NCBI RefSeq assembly: GCF_038561965.1
Contig: NZ_CP139348.1
Location: 4,278,001-4,342,000, forward strand
Direction of reading: 5' to 3'
Length of the DNA: 64,000 nucleotides
Origin: Stutzerimonas stutzeri
Lineage (GTDB): Bacteria; Pseudomonadota; Gammaproteobacteria; Pseudomonadales; Pseudomonadaceae
This document shows, piece by piece, positions 16,923-25,578 of this stretch; the stretch's first letter is position 1, and each line of letters begins with the position of its first letter. The notes below the pieces were generated by a model. The model worked only from the letters and a program-made list of their open reading frames with translations, ran no database searches and had not been told where the DNA came from. A program made the translations under genes and the position numbers.

Positions 16923-18343
16923 CGTCCGAGCCCTCCCAGCCAGAGCAGCAGCGGTTCGCTGATCAACGCCAAGCCCCAGACCAGCAGCGCCGGCAGCAGG
17001 GCCAGCCATTGCGCCAGGCGGTCGGGATGAATGCTCGGCGGGTTCGGTCGCGCCCGGTCGAAACCGTGCGCGACGACGCGGAACACATAGGCAGCAGACA
17101 TCAGCGTGCCGAGCAGAACGCCCACGGCCCAGGGCCAGTGCTGCGGCTGCTCGAACAACGGCTGCAACAGCAGCCACTTGGCCAGGAAACCACCGCTGGG
17201 TGGCAGGCCGACCAGGCTGCCACCGGCCACGGCGAATGCCGCCAGGGCGATCGGCACGTTCTGACTGGCACCGCGCATGCCGGTCACGCGCTTGCTGCCA
17301 AGAATGCTTTGCAGCTCACCCGCTGCGAGAAACATCGAGACCTTGGCCAGCCCGTGGGCCAGCACGAACAGCCACAAGGCCGCGTGCAGGCGTGGTTCAT
17401 TCAGGTGCAGCAGCAGCCCCAGCGCCAGCAGCGCGTAACCGAGTTGAGCCACGGTGGAATAGGCCACCAGCGTCTTCAGCCGCGGCGCACGCAGCGCCGA
17501 CCAGCCGCCAGCGAGCAGCGCCAGTACACCGGCGGCGCCGAACAGCAGGCCGGCATCGCGACCGAAGGCCTCCGGCGCGATCTCGCTCCAGATCAGCCAG
17601 AGGATGTACAGCGGCCCCTTGACCACCAGCGCCGAAAGCAGCGCGCTGACCGCAGTCGGCGCGGCGGCGTGGGCCGGCGGCAGCCACAGGTGCAGCGGCC
17701 ACAGCGCGGCCTTGAGCATCAACCCGAGGGTCATCAACAGCAGCGCCAGATGGGTCACGCCATCGGCTTCGGTCAGTTGCGCCAGCATGGCCAGATCGAG
17801 CACGCCATAGCGTCCGTAGATCAAAGCCACGCCCAGCAGATAGGCCAGCGAGCCGGCCAACGACAGCAGCAGATAATTCAGCGCCGGCTTCCAGGCCTTG
17901 CGTCCGGCCAGCGACACCAGCGCCACCGCGACCAGGCTGAGCAACTCCAGCGTGACGTAGAGGTTGAACAGGTCCGCCGACAGCCACAACGCAGCCAGGG
18001 CCGCATGCAGCAGGCAGGACAGCGGCCAGTAATCTTCCTTGCCGGCAGCATGAGGGATGCGCGCCGCGTATAGCGCCACCAGCAGGTGCAGCCCGGCGGT
18101 GAACACCAGCAACAGCGCGGCCAGCGGCGTCAGCCGGAAGCGGATCGCCAACCCCGTCTCCCAGCCTCCGATAAGCAGGTTGCGCTCACCATGGTCGAGC
18201 ACCACCTGCAGCGCCATGATCGCCGCCACCAGCGCGCCCAGGCTCAGCGCGATCACCCAGCGGCCGCTGCGCGCCGGGCGCAGCAGGATCAACAGCAAGG
18301 CGCCGGCCAGGGGCAAAAGCAGACTGAACAGCGCGGCGTTCAT
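16919..18343 (-). CDS. Complex-I-like proton/cation antiporter subunit, first copy (MnhD-like)
   Basis: This 474-residue subunit has about 14 TM helices. The conserved TM5 glutamate lies in NLYVTLELLSLVAVALVSL and the TM7 lysine in GLMLKAALWPLHLWLPPAH; LKTLVAYSTVAQLGYALLAL is the family signature for the broken-helix region. It closely resembles MnhD/MrpD. The start at 18343 (MNAALFSLLLPLAG) overlaps the MnhC-like stop by 4 nt. It is followed in the operon by two further D-type paralogs, all overlapping by 4 nt, which indicates stoichiometric assembly of one complex. Confidence 0.83.
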   Translation of the reverse strand: MNAALFSLLLPLAGALLLILLRPARSGRWVIALSLGALVAAIMALQVVLDHGERNLLIGGWETGLAIRFRLTPLAALLLVFTAGLHLLVALYAARIPHAAGKEDYWPLSCLLHAALAALWLSADLFNLYVTLELLSLVAVALVSLAGRKAWKPALNYLLLSLAGSLAYLLGVALIYGRYGVLDLAMLAQLTEADGVTHLALLLMTLGLMLKAALWPLHLWLPPAHAAAPTAVSALLSALVVKGPLYILWLIWSEIAPEAFGRDAGLLFGAAGVLALLAGGWSALRAPRLKTLVAYSTVAQLGYALLALGLLLHLNEPRLHAALWLFVLAHGLAKVSMFLAAGELQSILGSKRVTGMRGASQNVPIALAAFAVAGGSLVGLPPSGGFLAKWLLLQPLFEQPQHWPWAVGVLLGTLMSAAYVFRVVAHGFDRARPNPPSIHPDRLAQWLALLPALLVWGLALISEPLLLWLGGLGR

Positions 18344-18621
18344 CGCTTTTGCTCCATCGATGAAGCCAGTGCGCTGCTCAGGCGCAATGCCAGGGCGGTC
18401 GCACTCACCGCCACCACCAGACCGGTGACCACCAGCGCCACCAGCAGCGGATCGCTCGGGTCGTGGCGCGCCGCCAGGGCGATCATCACCAGGAACACGC
18501 CGCTGCCCATCAGGTTGATGGCAATGATGCGCCGCAGCGCATGCCGCAGTGTCAGCAGCCCGTGCAGGCCGAGCAGCCAGAGGGCGAGCCCCATGCCGAT
18601 CCAGAACAGCGTGGCACTCAT
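18340..18621 (-). CDS. MnhC/NuoK-like antiporter subunit
   Basis: This 93-residue protein with three TM helices has the NuoK/MnhC pattern: a first helix (FWIGMGLALWLLGLHGLL), a second with the conserved polar start RHALRRIIAINLMGSGVFLVMI, and a third (DPLLVALVVTGLVVAVSATALALRL) that matches the family's A-LVLTAIVVG helix. It forms part of the membrane arm of Mrp-type antiporters. It overlaps its neighbours by 4 nt on each side. The usual glutamate of NuoK helix 2 is not evident, as is common in MnhC proteins. Confidence 0.8.
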   Translation of the reverse strand: MSATLFWIGMGLALWLLGLHGLLTLRHALRRIIAINLMGSGVFLVMIALAARHDPSDPLLVALVVTGLVVAVSATALALRLSSALASSMEQKR

Positions 18622-19526
18622 GATTGCGCCTCCGCTTCGTCGCCAATCACCAGCAGACTCAGGCTGGCGGCGATGGACAGCGTGGCCGCCGCCTCGATGA
18701 GCAGGATCAGCGGCTTGGCCCAGCCGGCCGGATACTGCAGCCAGCCATCACCGAACCAGGCACAGGCAGCGGCCACGCCGAGGAACAGCAGCAGGCCGAT
18801 CAGCACCAGCAGGCGCAGCGGCCAGAAGCTCCAGTGCAAGGCCGGTAGCGCACCCGCCAGGCGCAGCAGAACGATGCCTGCTGCCAGCAATGCGCCGGCC
18901 TGAAAGGCGCCGCCCGGTGAGGCGGCGCCACGCCAGAGCACATAGCCGCCGGCCAGTACCAGCAGCGGCGCCAGCGTGCGGCCCCAGGCACGCAACAGCG
19001 GCCAGGGCTCGCTCAGCTGTGGCTGCAACGGCCCGAGCTGACGGGCGCCGAGCAGCGCCAGCAGCAGCACCGCCAGTTCCAGCAGCGTGTCCCAGGCGCG
19101 GAAATTGAGCAGCACCGCCGTTACCGGGTGCTCGACGCCGCTTTGCGCCAGAGCGGCGTCGATCTGCGCCGGCACCGTCGGTTGCAGCTCGGCCAGCGGA
19201 GCCAGTTGCGGCAACAGCAACATCAGCAACGGCAACACCACCAGCACCGCGGCCAGTCGGCGTCGCCGCGAAAGCCGCGGTTCGCTGCCGGCCTGCGGTT
19301 GCCGCGCCAGCGCGGCGAACAGCAACACGCCGGTCAGGCCGGCCCCGATGGCCGCCTCGGCCAGTGCCAGGTCGGCAGCCCCCAACCGCGCCCAGACCAG
19401 CGCCAACACCAGGCCGAAGGCAATGAACAGCAGCACGCCGGCATACAGCTGGCGCACGTGCAGCGCACCGCCAGCCAAGCCGAGCAGCAACAGGCCGAGC
19501 ACGCCATCGAGCAGCCACTCACTCAT
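18618..19526 (-). CDS. MbhD (DUF4040)-MnhB fusion antiporter subunit
   Basis: This 302-residue membrane protein has an N-terminal DUF4040/MbhD-like domain (residues about 1-90: ALVWARLGAADLALAEAAIGAGLTGVLLFAAL, corresponding to the C-terminal part of MrpA) and a C-terminal MnhB-like domain (VLLNFRAWDTLLELAVLLLALLGA, then GGAFQAGALLAAGIVLLRLAG). In classical Mrp operons these belong to the MrpA C-terminus and MrpB; here they are joined. The MnhB signature 'PGGGFQAG' appears as SPGGAFQAG. It overlaps MnhG-like and MnhC-like genes by 8 and 4 nt. Confidence 0.8.
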   Translation of the reverse strand: MSEWLLDGVLGLLLLGLAGGALHVRQLYAGVLLFIAFGLVLALVWARLGAADLALAEAAIGAGLTGVLLFAALARQPQAGSEPRLSRRRRLAAVLVVLPLLMLLLPQLAPLAELQPTVPAQIDAALAQSGVEHPVTAVLLNFRAWDTLLELAVLLLALLGARQLGPLQPQLSEPWPLLRAWGRTLAPLLVLAGGYVLWRGAASPGGAFQAGALLAAGIVLLRLAGALPALHWSFWPLRLLVLIGLLLFLGVAAACAWFGDGWLQYPAGWAKPLILLIEAAATLSIAASLSLLVIGDEAEAQS

Positions 19527-19812
19527 CGCCGCCCTCCTCTTCGGACTGCCGTGCCAGCAGCTGGCAGGCGGTGGCGCCGGAAGCCAGTACCAGCAGCCAG
19601 ATCAACAGCATCTGTGCCACTTCCAACAGGCTGCCGGCGCGCAGCGAAAGCCCGGCGACCACCAGGCCGAGGCCGAGGGTGTCGGCCTTGGTCAGCGCGT
19701 GCAAGCGGCTGAGGGTGTCGGGAAAACGCAGCAGGCCGATGCTGCCGGCGGCGAAGAACAGCAGGCCGCCAGCCAGCAGTAGCCAGCTGAAGATGTTCAG
19801 CAGCTCATTCAT
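19519..19812 (-). CDS. MnhG-like antiporter subunit
   Basis: This 97-residue protein with three TM helices carries the MnhG/PhaG signature: FFAAGSIGLLRFPDTLSRLHALTKADTLGLGLVVAGL, with the conserved R-PD-SRLHA-TKA block. It is a small structural subunit of Mrp-type cation/proton antiporters. It overlaps the F-like gene by 8 nt and the fusion B gene by 8 nt, so translation is coupled. Confidence 0.88.
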   Translation of the reverse strand: MNELLNIFSWLLLAGGLLFFAAGSIGLLRFPDTLSRLHALTKADTLGLGLVVAGLSLRAGSLLEVAQMLLIWLLVLASGATACQLLARQSEEEGGDE

Positions 19813-20056
19813 GGCGACTGCGCCGCAACAGCTGGACCAGGGCGGCGCTGATCATCGCCGCCAGCAGCGCCAATACCAGCGCCGCATCGCGCAAGCCCGG
19901 CGCGTCCTGCCACTGCGCCATGACCAGCAGCAGTGCAGCACCGGTGGTGCCGAACAGCTGCACGGCGAGCAGCCGATCAACCCTGCCCGGCCCACGCAGC
20001 ACGCGCCACAGACCGATGATCAGGGTCAGCAACAACAGCGCCGAGAACAGTGCCAT
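19805..20056 (-). CDS. MnhF-like antiporter subunit
   Basis: This 83-residue protein has three TM segments and the MnhF signature in the first loop (GLWRVLRGPGRVDRLLAVQLFGTTGAALLLV; R-GP---DR). It is a small membrane subunit of Mrp-type antiporters. The start overlaps the E-like stop by one nucleotide, and the stop overlaps the G-like start by 8 nt. Confidence 0.85.
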   Translation of the reverse strand: MALFSALLLLTLIIGLWRVLRGPGRVDRLLAVQLFGTTGAALLLVMAQWQDAPGLRDAALVLALLAAMISAALVQLLRRSRHE

Positions 20057-20547
20057 CAGCGCGAAGCCCCGGTGCCGAGCAGACGCTCCAGGTGCCGTTC
20101 GAGATCGGCGACAGTCGCCTGCCAGGGCAGCCGCTCATCCAGCACGTGTACGCGCATCTCATCCCCTTCGATGCGCGAAGCCAGCGTGCCAGGCAGCAGG
20201 CCGACCAAAGCCGACAGCAGCAGACGCACCCGCGGCGACTGGCTGGCGAGTGGATACGGATGCCACGCCGGCTGCAGCGGGCAATGCGGTTGCAGGGCAC
20301 GTCGCGCGACATCCCAGCCGCCGAGCAGCATGTGCTTGAGAAAAAAACCGAGGAACGCCGGCAGCGCACCCAGGCGCATGGCCAGCGGGCGCAAGCCAAG
20401 CGACAGGCTCAGGGCGACGGCCAGCGCAACCGTCGGCACGCCCAGCAACCAGCCTTGGCCAGCGGCGAATACGGCCCAAAGCGCGGCATAGATCAGCGAC
20501 CAGAAAAGCGCGTCGGTAGCTCCGCGACACCATGCGGCCTGAGTCAT
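20056..20547 (-). CDS. MnhE-like antiporter subunit, first gene of the operon
   Basis: This 163-residue protein has N-terminal TM helices (LFWSLIYAALWAVFAAGQGWLLGVPTVALAVALSLSLG), then a soluble alpha/beta domain with the MnhE features LSALVGLLPGTLASRIEGDEMRVHVLDE (compare the family's T-TPGT-S-----D-L-VH-L). I chose the ATG at 20547 (MTQAAWC) because AAGGAGAACGAG lies directly before it; the ORF opens further upstream without a site. As the first of eight overlapping genes (E-F-G-DB-C-D-D-D), it sets the operon's promoter in 20548-20810. Confidence 0.82.
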   Translation of the reverse strand: MTQAAWCRGATDALFWSLIYAALWAVFAAGQGWLLGVPTVALAVALSLSLGLRPLAMRLGALPAFLGFFLKHMLLGGWDVARRALQPHCPLQPAWHPYPLASQSPRVRLLLSALVGLLPGTLASRIEGDEMRVHVLDERLPWQATVADLERHLERLLGTGASR

Positions 20548-20810
20548 CTCGTTCTCCTTGGCATACCGGTCTTTGTAACAAGTCGAGGCCAAGAGTTCGC
20601 CGCTGTCCACCAACCGCGGCGAAATGCCTTGTATCAGCAGATTGCCGCTCGGCTTGGCTCGACATGCGCTCGGTCAGGATGGCGGAACGTCCGCGTCGCC
20701 TGCTGGTCTTTCCTCCCTGAGGCCGCGGCGTGGACGCCCGGTCATAACAATCACCCCATGAGGGCAAAACAGGGCTGCGCTCCGGCGAGCGACACGCCGA
20801 GGAAACCGAG

Positions 20811-22487
20811 ATGAGTGCAATTGCGTTGTTGCTGGTAGGCCTGGGCGCCATGGGCCTGGGTTACGTCTTCTACTCCAAGTTCATCGCCGAACGGATCTAC
20901 CGTCTCGATCCCAACTACCGCACACCGGCGCACACCATGCGCGACGGCGTGGATTACGTGCCCACCAACAAGTTCGTGCTCTGGGGTCACCACTTCACCT
21001 CCGTGGCTGGCGCAGCGCCCATCGTCGGCCCGGCCATCGCGGTGATCTGGGGCTGGGGGCCAGCCTTCGCCTGGGTCGTCTTCGGCACCATCTTCTTTGC
21101 CGGGGTACACGATCTGGGCGCGCTCTGGGCCAGCGCCCGCAGCCGCGGCCAATCGGTCGGCATGCTCAGTGGCCGGCTGATCGGTGCACGCGGCCGCAGC
21201 CTGTTCCTGGTGGTGATCTTCCTCGTGCTGCTGATGGTCAACGGCGCCTTTGCCGCGGTGATCTCCAACCTGCTGGTATCCACACCGACGTCAGTGATTC
21301 CGGTGTGGGGCGCGATCATCGTGGCACTGGTGATCGGCCAGATGATCTACCGCTACAACGTAAAACTGCTGTGGCCATCGCTCGGCGGGGTAATCGTGCT
21401 CTACGCGCTGATCCTGCTGGGCAATCAGTACCCGGTCGCGCTGCCAGACGAGATCATGGGCCTGTCGGCCAAGTCGATGTGGATCCTGCTGCTGTTCGTT
21501 TACGCCGCCATCGCCTCGCTGCTACCGGTGTGGGTACTGCTGCAGCCGCGCGATTACATCAATGGTTTGCAGCTGTTCGTCGGCCTCGGCCTGCTCTACA
21601 TGGCGGTGCTGTTCGGCGCGCCGGATCTGGTGGCGCCGGCGTTCAACCAGGAACTGCCAGCCGACACCCCGAGCATCGTGCCGCTGCTGTTCGTCACCAT
21701 CGCCTGTGGCGCGATCTCCGGCTTCCACGGCCTGGTCGCCTCCGGCACCACGTCCAAGCAGCTGGACAAGGAGACCGACGCCCGCTTCGTCGGCTATTTC
21801 GGTGCGATGGGCGAAGGCATGCTGTCGCTGGCGGCGATCATCTGCTGCACCGCCGGCTTCGCCACCCTGACCGACTGGCAACAGGTGTACACCGCCTTCG
21901 GCACGGGCGGTGTCACTGCCTTCGTGCAGGGCGGCGGTACGCTGCTGGCCAACGGCCTGGGCCTGCCGGCCGAGCTGGGCGGGACCATCCTCGCGGTGAT
22001 GGCGATTCTCTTCGCCGGCACCACCATGGACACCGGCCTGCGCCTGCAACGCTTCGTCATCCAGGAAGCCGGCGAGCTGGCCGGAATGAAGGTCAACACC
22101 CTGATCGGCACACTGCTCGCCGTCGGCGTTTGCATGGCGCTGGCTTTCGGCGCGGGCTCGGACGGCACCGGCGGCATGGTCATCTGGCCGCTGTTCGGCA
22201 CCACCAACCAGCTGCTGGCCGGCCTGACCCTGGCGGTGATCACCGTCATCCTGATCAAGCTCGGCCGCTCGCCGCTGTACACGCTGGTGCCACTGGTGTT
22301 CCTGCTGGCGATGTCGATCTACGCGCTGCTGGTGCAGATGGGCCAGTTCTACCGCGCCGAAAACTGGCTGCTGCTGGGCATGGACGTGATCATCCTGATC
22401 GCCGCGCTGTGGGTGACACTGGAGGCGGTAATCGCCATGCGTAAAGGTCGCGACCCGGCCGAGCAGGCCTTCGAGACGCAGCCGTGA
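20811..22487 (+). CDS. Carbon starvation protein CstA family transporter
   Basis: This 558-residue inner-membrane protein has about 14-16 TM helices. The CstA signatures are present: LDPNYRTPAHTMRDGVDYVPTNKFVLWGHHFTSVAGAAPIVGPAIAVIWGWGP, HDLGALWASARSRGQSVG, FHGLVASGTTSKQLDKETDARFVGYF, and TTMDTGLRLQRFVIQE. E. coli CstA and BtsT import peptides and pyruvate; the substrate here is not predictable. It is shorter than E. coli CstA (701) and matches the shorter CstA variants found next to ArsA-type ATPases. The stop overlaps the next start as GTGA. Confidence 0.88.
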   Translation: MSAIALLLVGLGAMGLGYVFYSKFIAERIYRLDPNYRTPAHTMRDGVDYVPTNKFVLWGHHFTSVAGAAPIVGPAIAVIWGWGPAFAWVVFGTIFFAGVHDLGALWASARSRGQSVGMLSGRLIGARGRSLFLVVIFLVLLMVNGAFAAVISNLLVSTPTSVIPVWGAIIVALVIGQMIYRYNVKLLWPSLGGVIVLYALILLGNQYPVALPDEIMGLSAKSMWILLLFVYAAIASLLPVWVLLQPRDYINGLQLFVGLGLLYMAVLFGAPDLVAPAFNQELPADTPSIVPLLFVTIACGAISGFHGLVASGTTSKQLDKETDARFVGYFGAMGEGMLSLAAIICCTAGFATLTDWQQVYTAFGTGGVTAFVQGGGTLLANGLGLPAELGGTILAVMAILFAGTTMDTGLRLQRFVIQEAGELAGMKVNTLIGTLLAVGVCMALAFGAGSDGTGGMVIWPLFGTTNQLLAGLTLAVITVILIKLGRSPLYTLVPLVFLLAMSIYALLVQMGQFYRAENWLLLGMDVIILIAALWVTLEAVIAMRKGRDPAEQAFETQP

Positions 22488-22750
22488 GCGAGCCGCTGAG
22501 CATCCTCGGCAAGGTCTCGGCGGGGCTGCGCGAGTTCTACGTTGCGCCCTATCGCCGGACCTTCGCTCGCGCCCAGCGCGACGAGGACGACCTGTTCATG
22601 CTGCTGGTGTTCTCCGAAACCCTGGGCGTGCCCAACCCGGCCGCCTGGTACACCCTGGAGCTGATGCCAGCGCTCTACGAACGTTTCCACGATTGGCACC
22701 GGCGCATGGGCATGGAGCGCTCGCCGCTGGAGCACATCGGATGCTGCTGA
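22484..22750 (+). CDS. Small conserved protein ending in Cys-Cys (cory-CC-star-like)
   Basis: This 88-residue soluble protein starts at GTG 22484, overlapping the cstA stop by 4 nt. Features are REFYVAPYRRTFARAQRDEDDLFMLLVFSETLGVPNPAAWYTLELMPALYERFHDWHRRMG and a C-terminal Cys87-Cys88 directly before the stop. I recall small proteins of this type being annotated 'cory-CC-star', but no function is known to me. A terminal vicinal cysteine pair suggests metal or thiol chemistry. It is squeezed between cstA and an ArsA-type ATPase with a 4-nt gap to the latter, so the three products probably work together. Confidence 0.75.
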   Translation: MSEPLSILGKVSAGLREFYVAPYRRTFARAQRDEDDLFMLLVFSETLGVPNPAAWYTLELMPALYERFHDWHRRMGMERSPLEHIGCC

Positions 22751-22754
22751 CGCC

Positions 22755-23774
22755 ATGTTGCTAGCGCTGGCCGAACAGCGCCGCGTGTTGTTCTTCGGCG
22801 GCAAGGGCGGTGTCGGCAAGACCACCGTTGCCGCTGCGACTGCGCTGGCCCAGGCGCGGGCAGGCCGGCGGGTACTGCTGATTTCCACTGATCCGGCGCA
22901 CAACCTGGGTCATCTATGGGATCGCCCGGTCGGTCCGCAGAAGGTGCGGCTGGCAGCAGGACTCGACGGCATGGAACTCGACCCCGAGCTGACGGTGCGC
23001 CAGCACCTCGACGAGGTCGGCGCCGCCTTGCGCAAGCTGATGCCAGCGCACCTGGCCGGCGAGGTCGACAAACACATGGCGCTGTCGCGCGATGCGCCGG
23101 GCATGCACGAAGCTGCGCTGCTCGAACGCATCGCCGAGACGGTTGATCAGGGCCTGGCCGAGTACGATCTGCTGATATTCGACACCGCGCCGTCCGGGCA
23201 TACCGCACGGCTGATGGCCCTGCCGGAAATGATGGCGGCCTGGACCGAAGGCCTGCTGCGCCGCCAGGAGCGCGGGTCGCGCTTTGCCCAGGTGCTGAAA
23301 AACCTTGGCCAGGATGATCGCGGTTTCGGCGAATCCATCCTCGGTCACGGCGGGGAAGCCAAAGAGCAGGACCGCGACAACCGCATTCGCAACATCCTCG
23401 ACCGCCGCCGCGAACGCTTCAATCGTCTGCGCGAAGTGCTCGGCGACGCCGATCGGTGCGCCTTCGTCATCGTTCTCGCCGCCGAACGTCTGCCAGTGCT
23501 GGAAACCATCGAGCTACATGCGCAACTGCAGCGCGCCGGCACGCCGGTCGGCGCACTGGTGGTCAACAAGCGCTCGCCCGCGGATGCCGGAGCCTTTCTC
23601 GCCGAGCGGCACGCTCAGGAAGCACTGCACCTGGCCACGCTGCGCGAGGCGCTCACTGATCTGCCGTTATTGGAGCTGCCCTTGCTGCCGAGCGATGTGG
23701 TCGGGGAAGCCGCGCTGCACGCGTTTGCCCGCCACCTGACAGACCGCTCCGGGACCGCCCGTCACATCGAGTGA
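22755..23774 (+). CDS. ArsA/GET3-type ATPase
   Basis: This 339-residue cytoplasmic ATPase of the SIMIBI class has a deviant Walker A (GGKGGVGKTT, residues 15-24), the switch I segment STDPAHNLG, and switch II-like DTAPSGHTARLMALP, all diagnostic of ArsA/TRC40. Unlike two-domain ArsA (about 580 residues) it has one ATPase domain. No arsB, arsC or arsR is nearby, so an arsenite pump is unlikely; with CstA and the CC-ended protein, a role in membrane protein insertion, metal delivery or transporter assembly is more probable. That last point is inference. Confidence 0.85.
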   Translation: MLLALAEQRRVLFFGGKGGVGKTTVAAATALAQARAGRRVLLISTDPAHNLGHLWDRPVGPQKVRLAAGLDGMELDPELTVRQHLDEVGAALRKLMPAHLAGEVDKHMALSRDAPGMHEAALLERIAETVDQGLAEYDLLIFDTAPSGHTARLMALPEMMAAWTEGLLRRQERGSRFAQVLKNLGQDDRGFGESILGHGGEAKEQDRDNRIRNILDRRRERFNRLREVLGDADRCAFVIVLAAERLPVLETIELHAQLQRAGTPVGALVVNKRSPADAGAFLAERHAQEALHLATLREALTDLPLLELPLLPSDVVGEAALHAFARHLTDRSGTARHIE

Positions 23775-23838
23775 ACGGGTTCGGCGCTGCCCTCTTCTAT
23801 ACGCCATATCAACTGCAGCGTTGCGAAAGGAGGGCTCC

Positions 23839-24843
23839 ATGAGACTTCGCCTCAAACCCCTGAACGAACAAGTCATCGTCATCACCGGCGCCTCCAGCGG
23901 CATTGGCCTGGCCACCGCGCGCATGGCGGTCGCCGCCGGCGCCCGTGTGGCGCTGGTATCACGAAACGAAGAGGCACTGAGCGAGATCGAGCAACAGCTC
24001 GGCGCCGGCGAGCGAGTCATGCACGTGACCGCCGATGTCGGTGAGCGCGACCAGCTGCAGCAGGCCGCCGACCAGATAATCGAGCGCTTCGGCGGCTTCG
24101 ACACCTGGATCAACAATGCCGGCGCCTCAGTCTGGGGACGGCTCAGCGAGGTCAGCGATGAAGATCATCAGCGAGTCATGCAGACCAACTTCTGGGGCAC
24201 CTTCTACGGCTCTAGTATCGCGGCGGCGCATCTGCGCGAACGCGGCGGCTCGATCATCAATCTCGGCAGCCTGGAATCCGTGGTCGCCTTGCCGTTCCAC
24301 GCCAGCTACAGCGCCAGCAAGCACGCCGTGAAGGCGCTGACCGACGTGCTGCGCCTGGAACTGGAACGCGATGGCCTCCCAGTTTCGGTGACCCTGGTGC
24401 GCCCAGTGGCCACCGATACACCGTTCATGGATCACTCGAAAAACGAACTGGAGAGTGCGCCAAATTTCCCGCCGCCGGTGTATGCACCGGAGGTCGTGGC
24501 GCAGGCCATTCTGCACGCCGCCGAGCACCCGCAGCGCGACGTCTACATCGGCAACGGCAAGCTGCTCAGCCGTATCGAACAGAACGTGCCGCGCCTGGCC
24601 GACTGGCTGCGCCGCCGCTTCATCGCCCCGACGATCATCAGCGGCCAGCCGGACGATAACCGCCAGGGCCAGCTGCACGAAGCCGATAGCAGCCAGGGCG
24701 GCGCCGGGCATGCCCATGGCGCTTATCCGGGGATGGTGCTGCAGCACAGCCTGTACACCCGCGCCTCACAGCACCCGGTCGCCACTACCGCGGCCCTGGC
24801 GCTGGGCGCGCTGACAGTGTTCAGCCTGCTGCGCCGACGCTAG
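23839..24843 (+). CDS. SDR family oxidoreductase with C-terminal membrane anchor
   Basis: This 334-residue short-chain dehydrogenase has a Rossmann motif (TGASSGIGLA near the N-terminus), the NNAG motif (INNAGAS), a catalytic Ser (NLGSLES region) and the Tyr-Lys pair (YSASKHAVK). Beyond the usual 250 residues it has an extension with a His/Gln-rich stretch and a final hydrophobic helix (TTAALALGALTVFSLLRRR), suggesting membrane attachment. Substrate is unknown; NAD(P) dependence is known for the family. The ATG at 23839 is preceded by AAAGGAGGG, and an in-frame TTG at 23821 is less likely. Confidence 0.85.
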   Translation: MRLRLKPLNEQVIVITGASSGIGLATARMAVAAGARVALVSRNEEALSEIEQQLGAGERVMHVTADVGERDQLQQAADQIIERFGGFDTWINNAGASVWGRLSEVSDEDHQRVMQTNFWGTFYGSSIAAAHLRERGGSIINLGSLESVVALPFHASYSASKHAVKALTDVLRLELERDGLPVSVTLVRPVATDTPFMDHSKNELESAPNFPPPVYAPEVVAQAILHAAEHPQRDVYIGNGKLLSRIEQNVPRLADWLRRRFIAPTIISGQPDDNRQGQLHEADSSQGGAGHAHGAYPGMVLQHSLYTRASQHPVATTAALALGALTVFSLLRRR

Positions 24844-24927
24844 CCAGCGCGGCAGAGGCTGCATGGCATAAGAAGCTGCATGGCATAAACAGGTATCGCG
24901 CCCGGTATCGCGGCCTCCACCGCGCGA

Positions 24928-25578
24928 CTAGGCCAGGTGACGCAGGAACCAGTCGCCAGCCAGTCGCGCAACCTCTTCCAGCGTGCCGTGTTCTTCGAAC
25001 AGGTGGCTGGCGCCCGGCACGACCACCAATTGGTGCACGCACTGCAAACGCGAAGCCGCCGCACGGTTGAGTTCCAGCACCTCCAGGTCGCGGCTGCCGA
25101 CGAGCAGCAGTGACGCCGCCTTGACCCGCGCCAGCGAGAGATCTGCGAGGTCGACTCGCCCGCCACGCGACACCACCGCGGCGATATCCGCCGGACGCGA
25201 GGCCGCGGTAGTCAATGCCGCTGCCGCGCCAGTGCTACCGCCGAACAGGCCGATACGCAGATCGCGGAGGCGTTCGTCGGCACTCAGCTGATCGACCACA
25301 CCGCTCAGCCGCTGACTCAGCAACGGGATGTCGAAGCGCACCTGACGGGTAATTTCATCGATGGGCTGCTCGTGCCTGGTGAGCAGATCGAACAGCAAGG
25401 TCGCCAGGCCCATCTCGTTGAAACAGCGCGCCACGCTCTGGTTGCGCGGGCTGTGCCGAGTGCTGCCGCTGCCGTGAACGAATACCACCAGGCCAGTGGC
25501 GCCGACCGGCACGTACAGCTCGCCATGCAAACGCGCCTTGCCAAGGGTGAAACGCACATCTGTCGTCGCAAGGCTCAT
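24928..25578 (-). CDS. Alpha/beta hydrolase (dienelactone hydrolase-like)
   Basis: This 216-residue alpha/beta hydrolase has an oxyanion segment VVFVHGSGSTRHSPRNQSVA, a nucleophile elbow GLFGGSTGAAAAL (Ser in GGSTG), an acidic strand end (LVGSRDLEVLELN) and a late His (VPGASHLFEE). The family members with this HGSGSSR-SPRN signature are usually encoded beside a phosphoribosyltransferase, as here: the start overlaps the upstream phosphoribosyltransferase stop by 4 nt. The pair occurs in stress or polyhydroxyalkanoate contexts in other bacteria, but the physiological substrate is unknown. Confidence 0.82.
   Translation of the reverse strand: MSLATTDVRFTLGKARLHGELYVPVGATGLVVFVHGSGSTRHSPRNQSVARCFNEMGLATLLFDLLTRHEQPIDEITRQVRFDIPLLSQRLSGVVDQLSADERLRDLRIGLFGGSTGAAAALTTAASRPADIAAVVSRGGRVDLADLSLARVKAASLLLVGSRDLEVLELNRAAASRLQCVHQLVVVPGASHLFEEHGTLEEVARLAGDWFLRHLA

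Noticed and set aside
22755..23774. Arsenite-efflux ATPase (arsA of an ars operon)
   Set aside because: No arsB, arsC, arsD or arsR nearby and only one ATPase domain; the CstA context points elsewhere.
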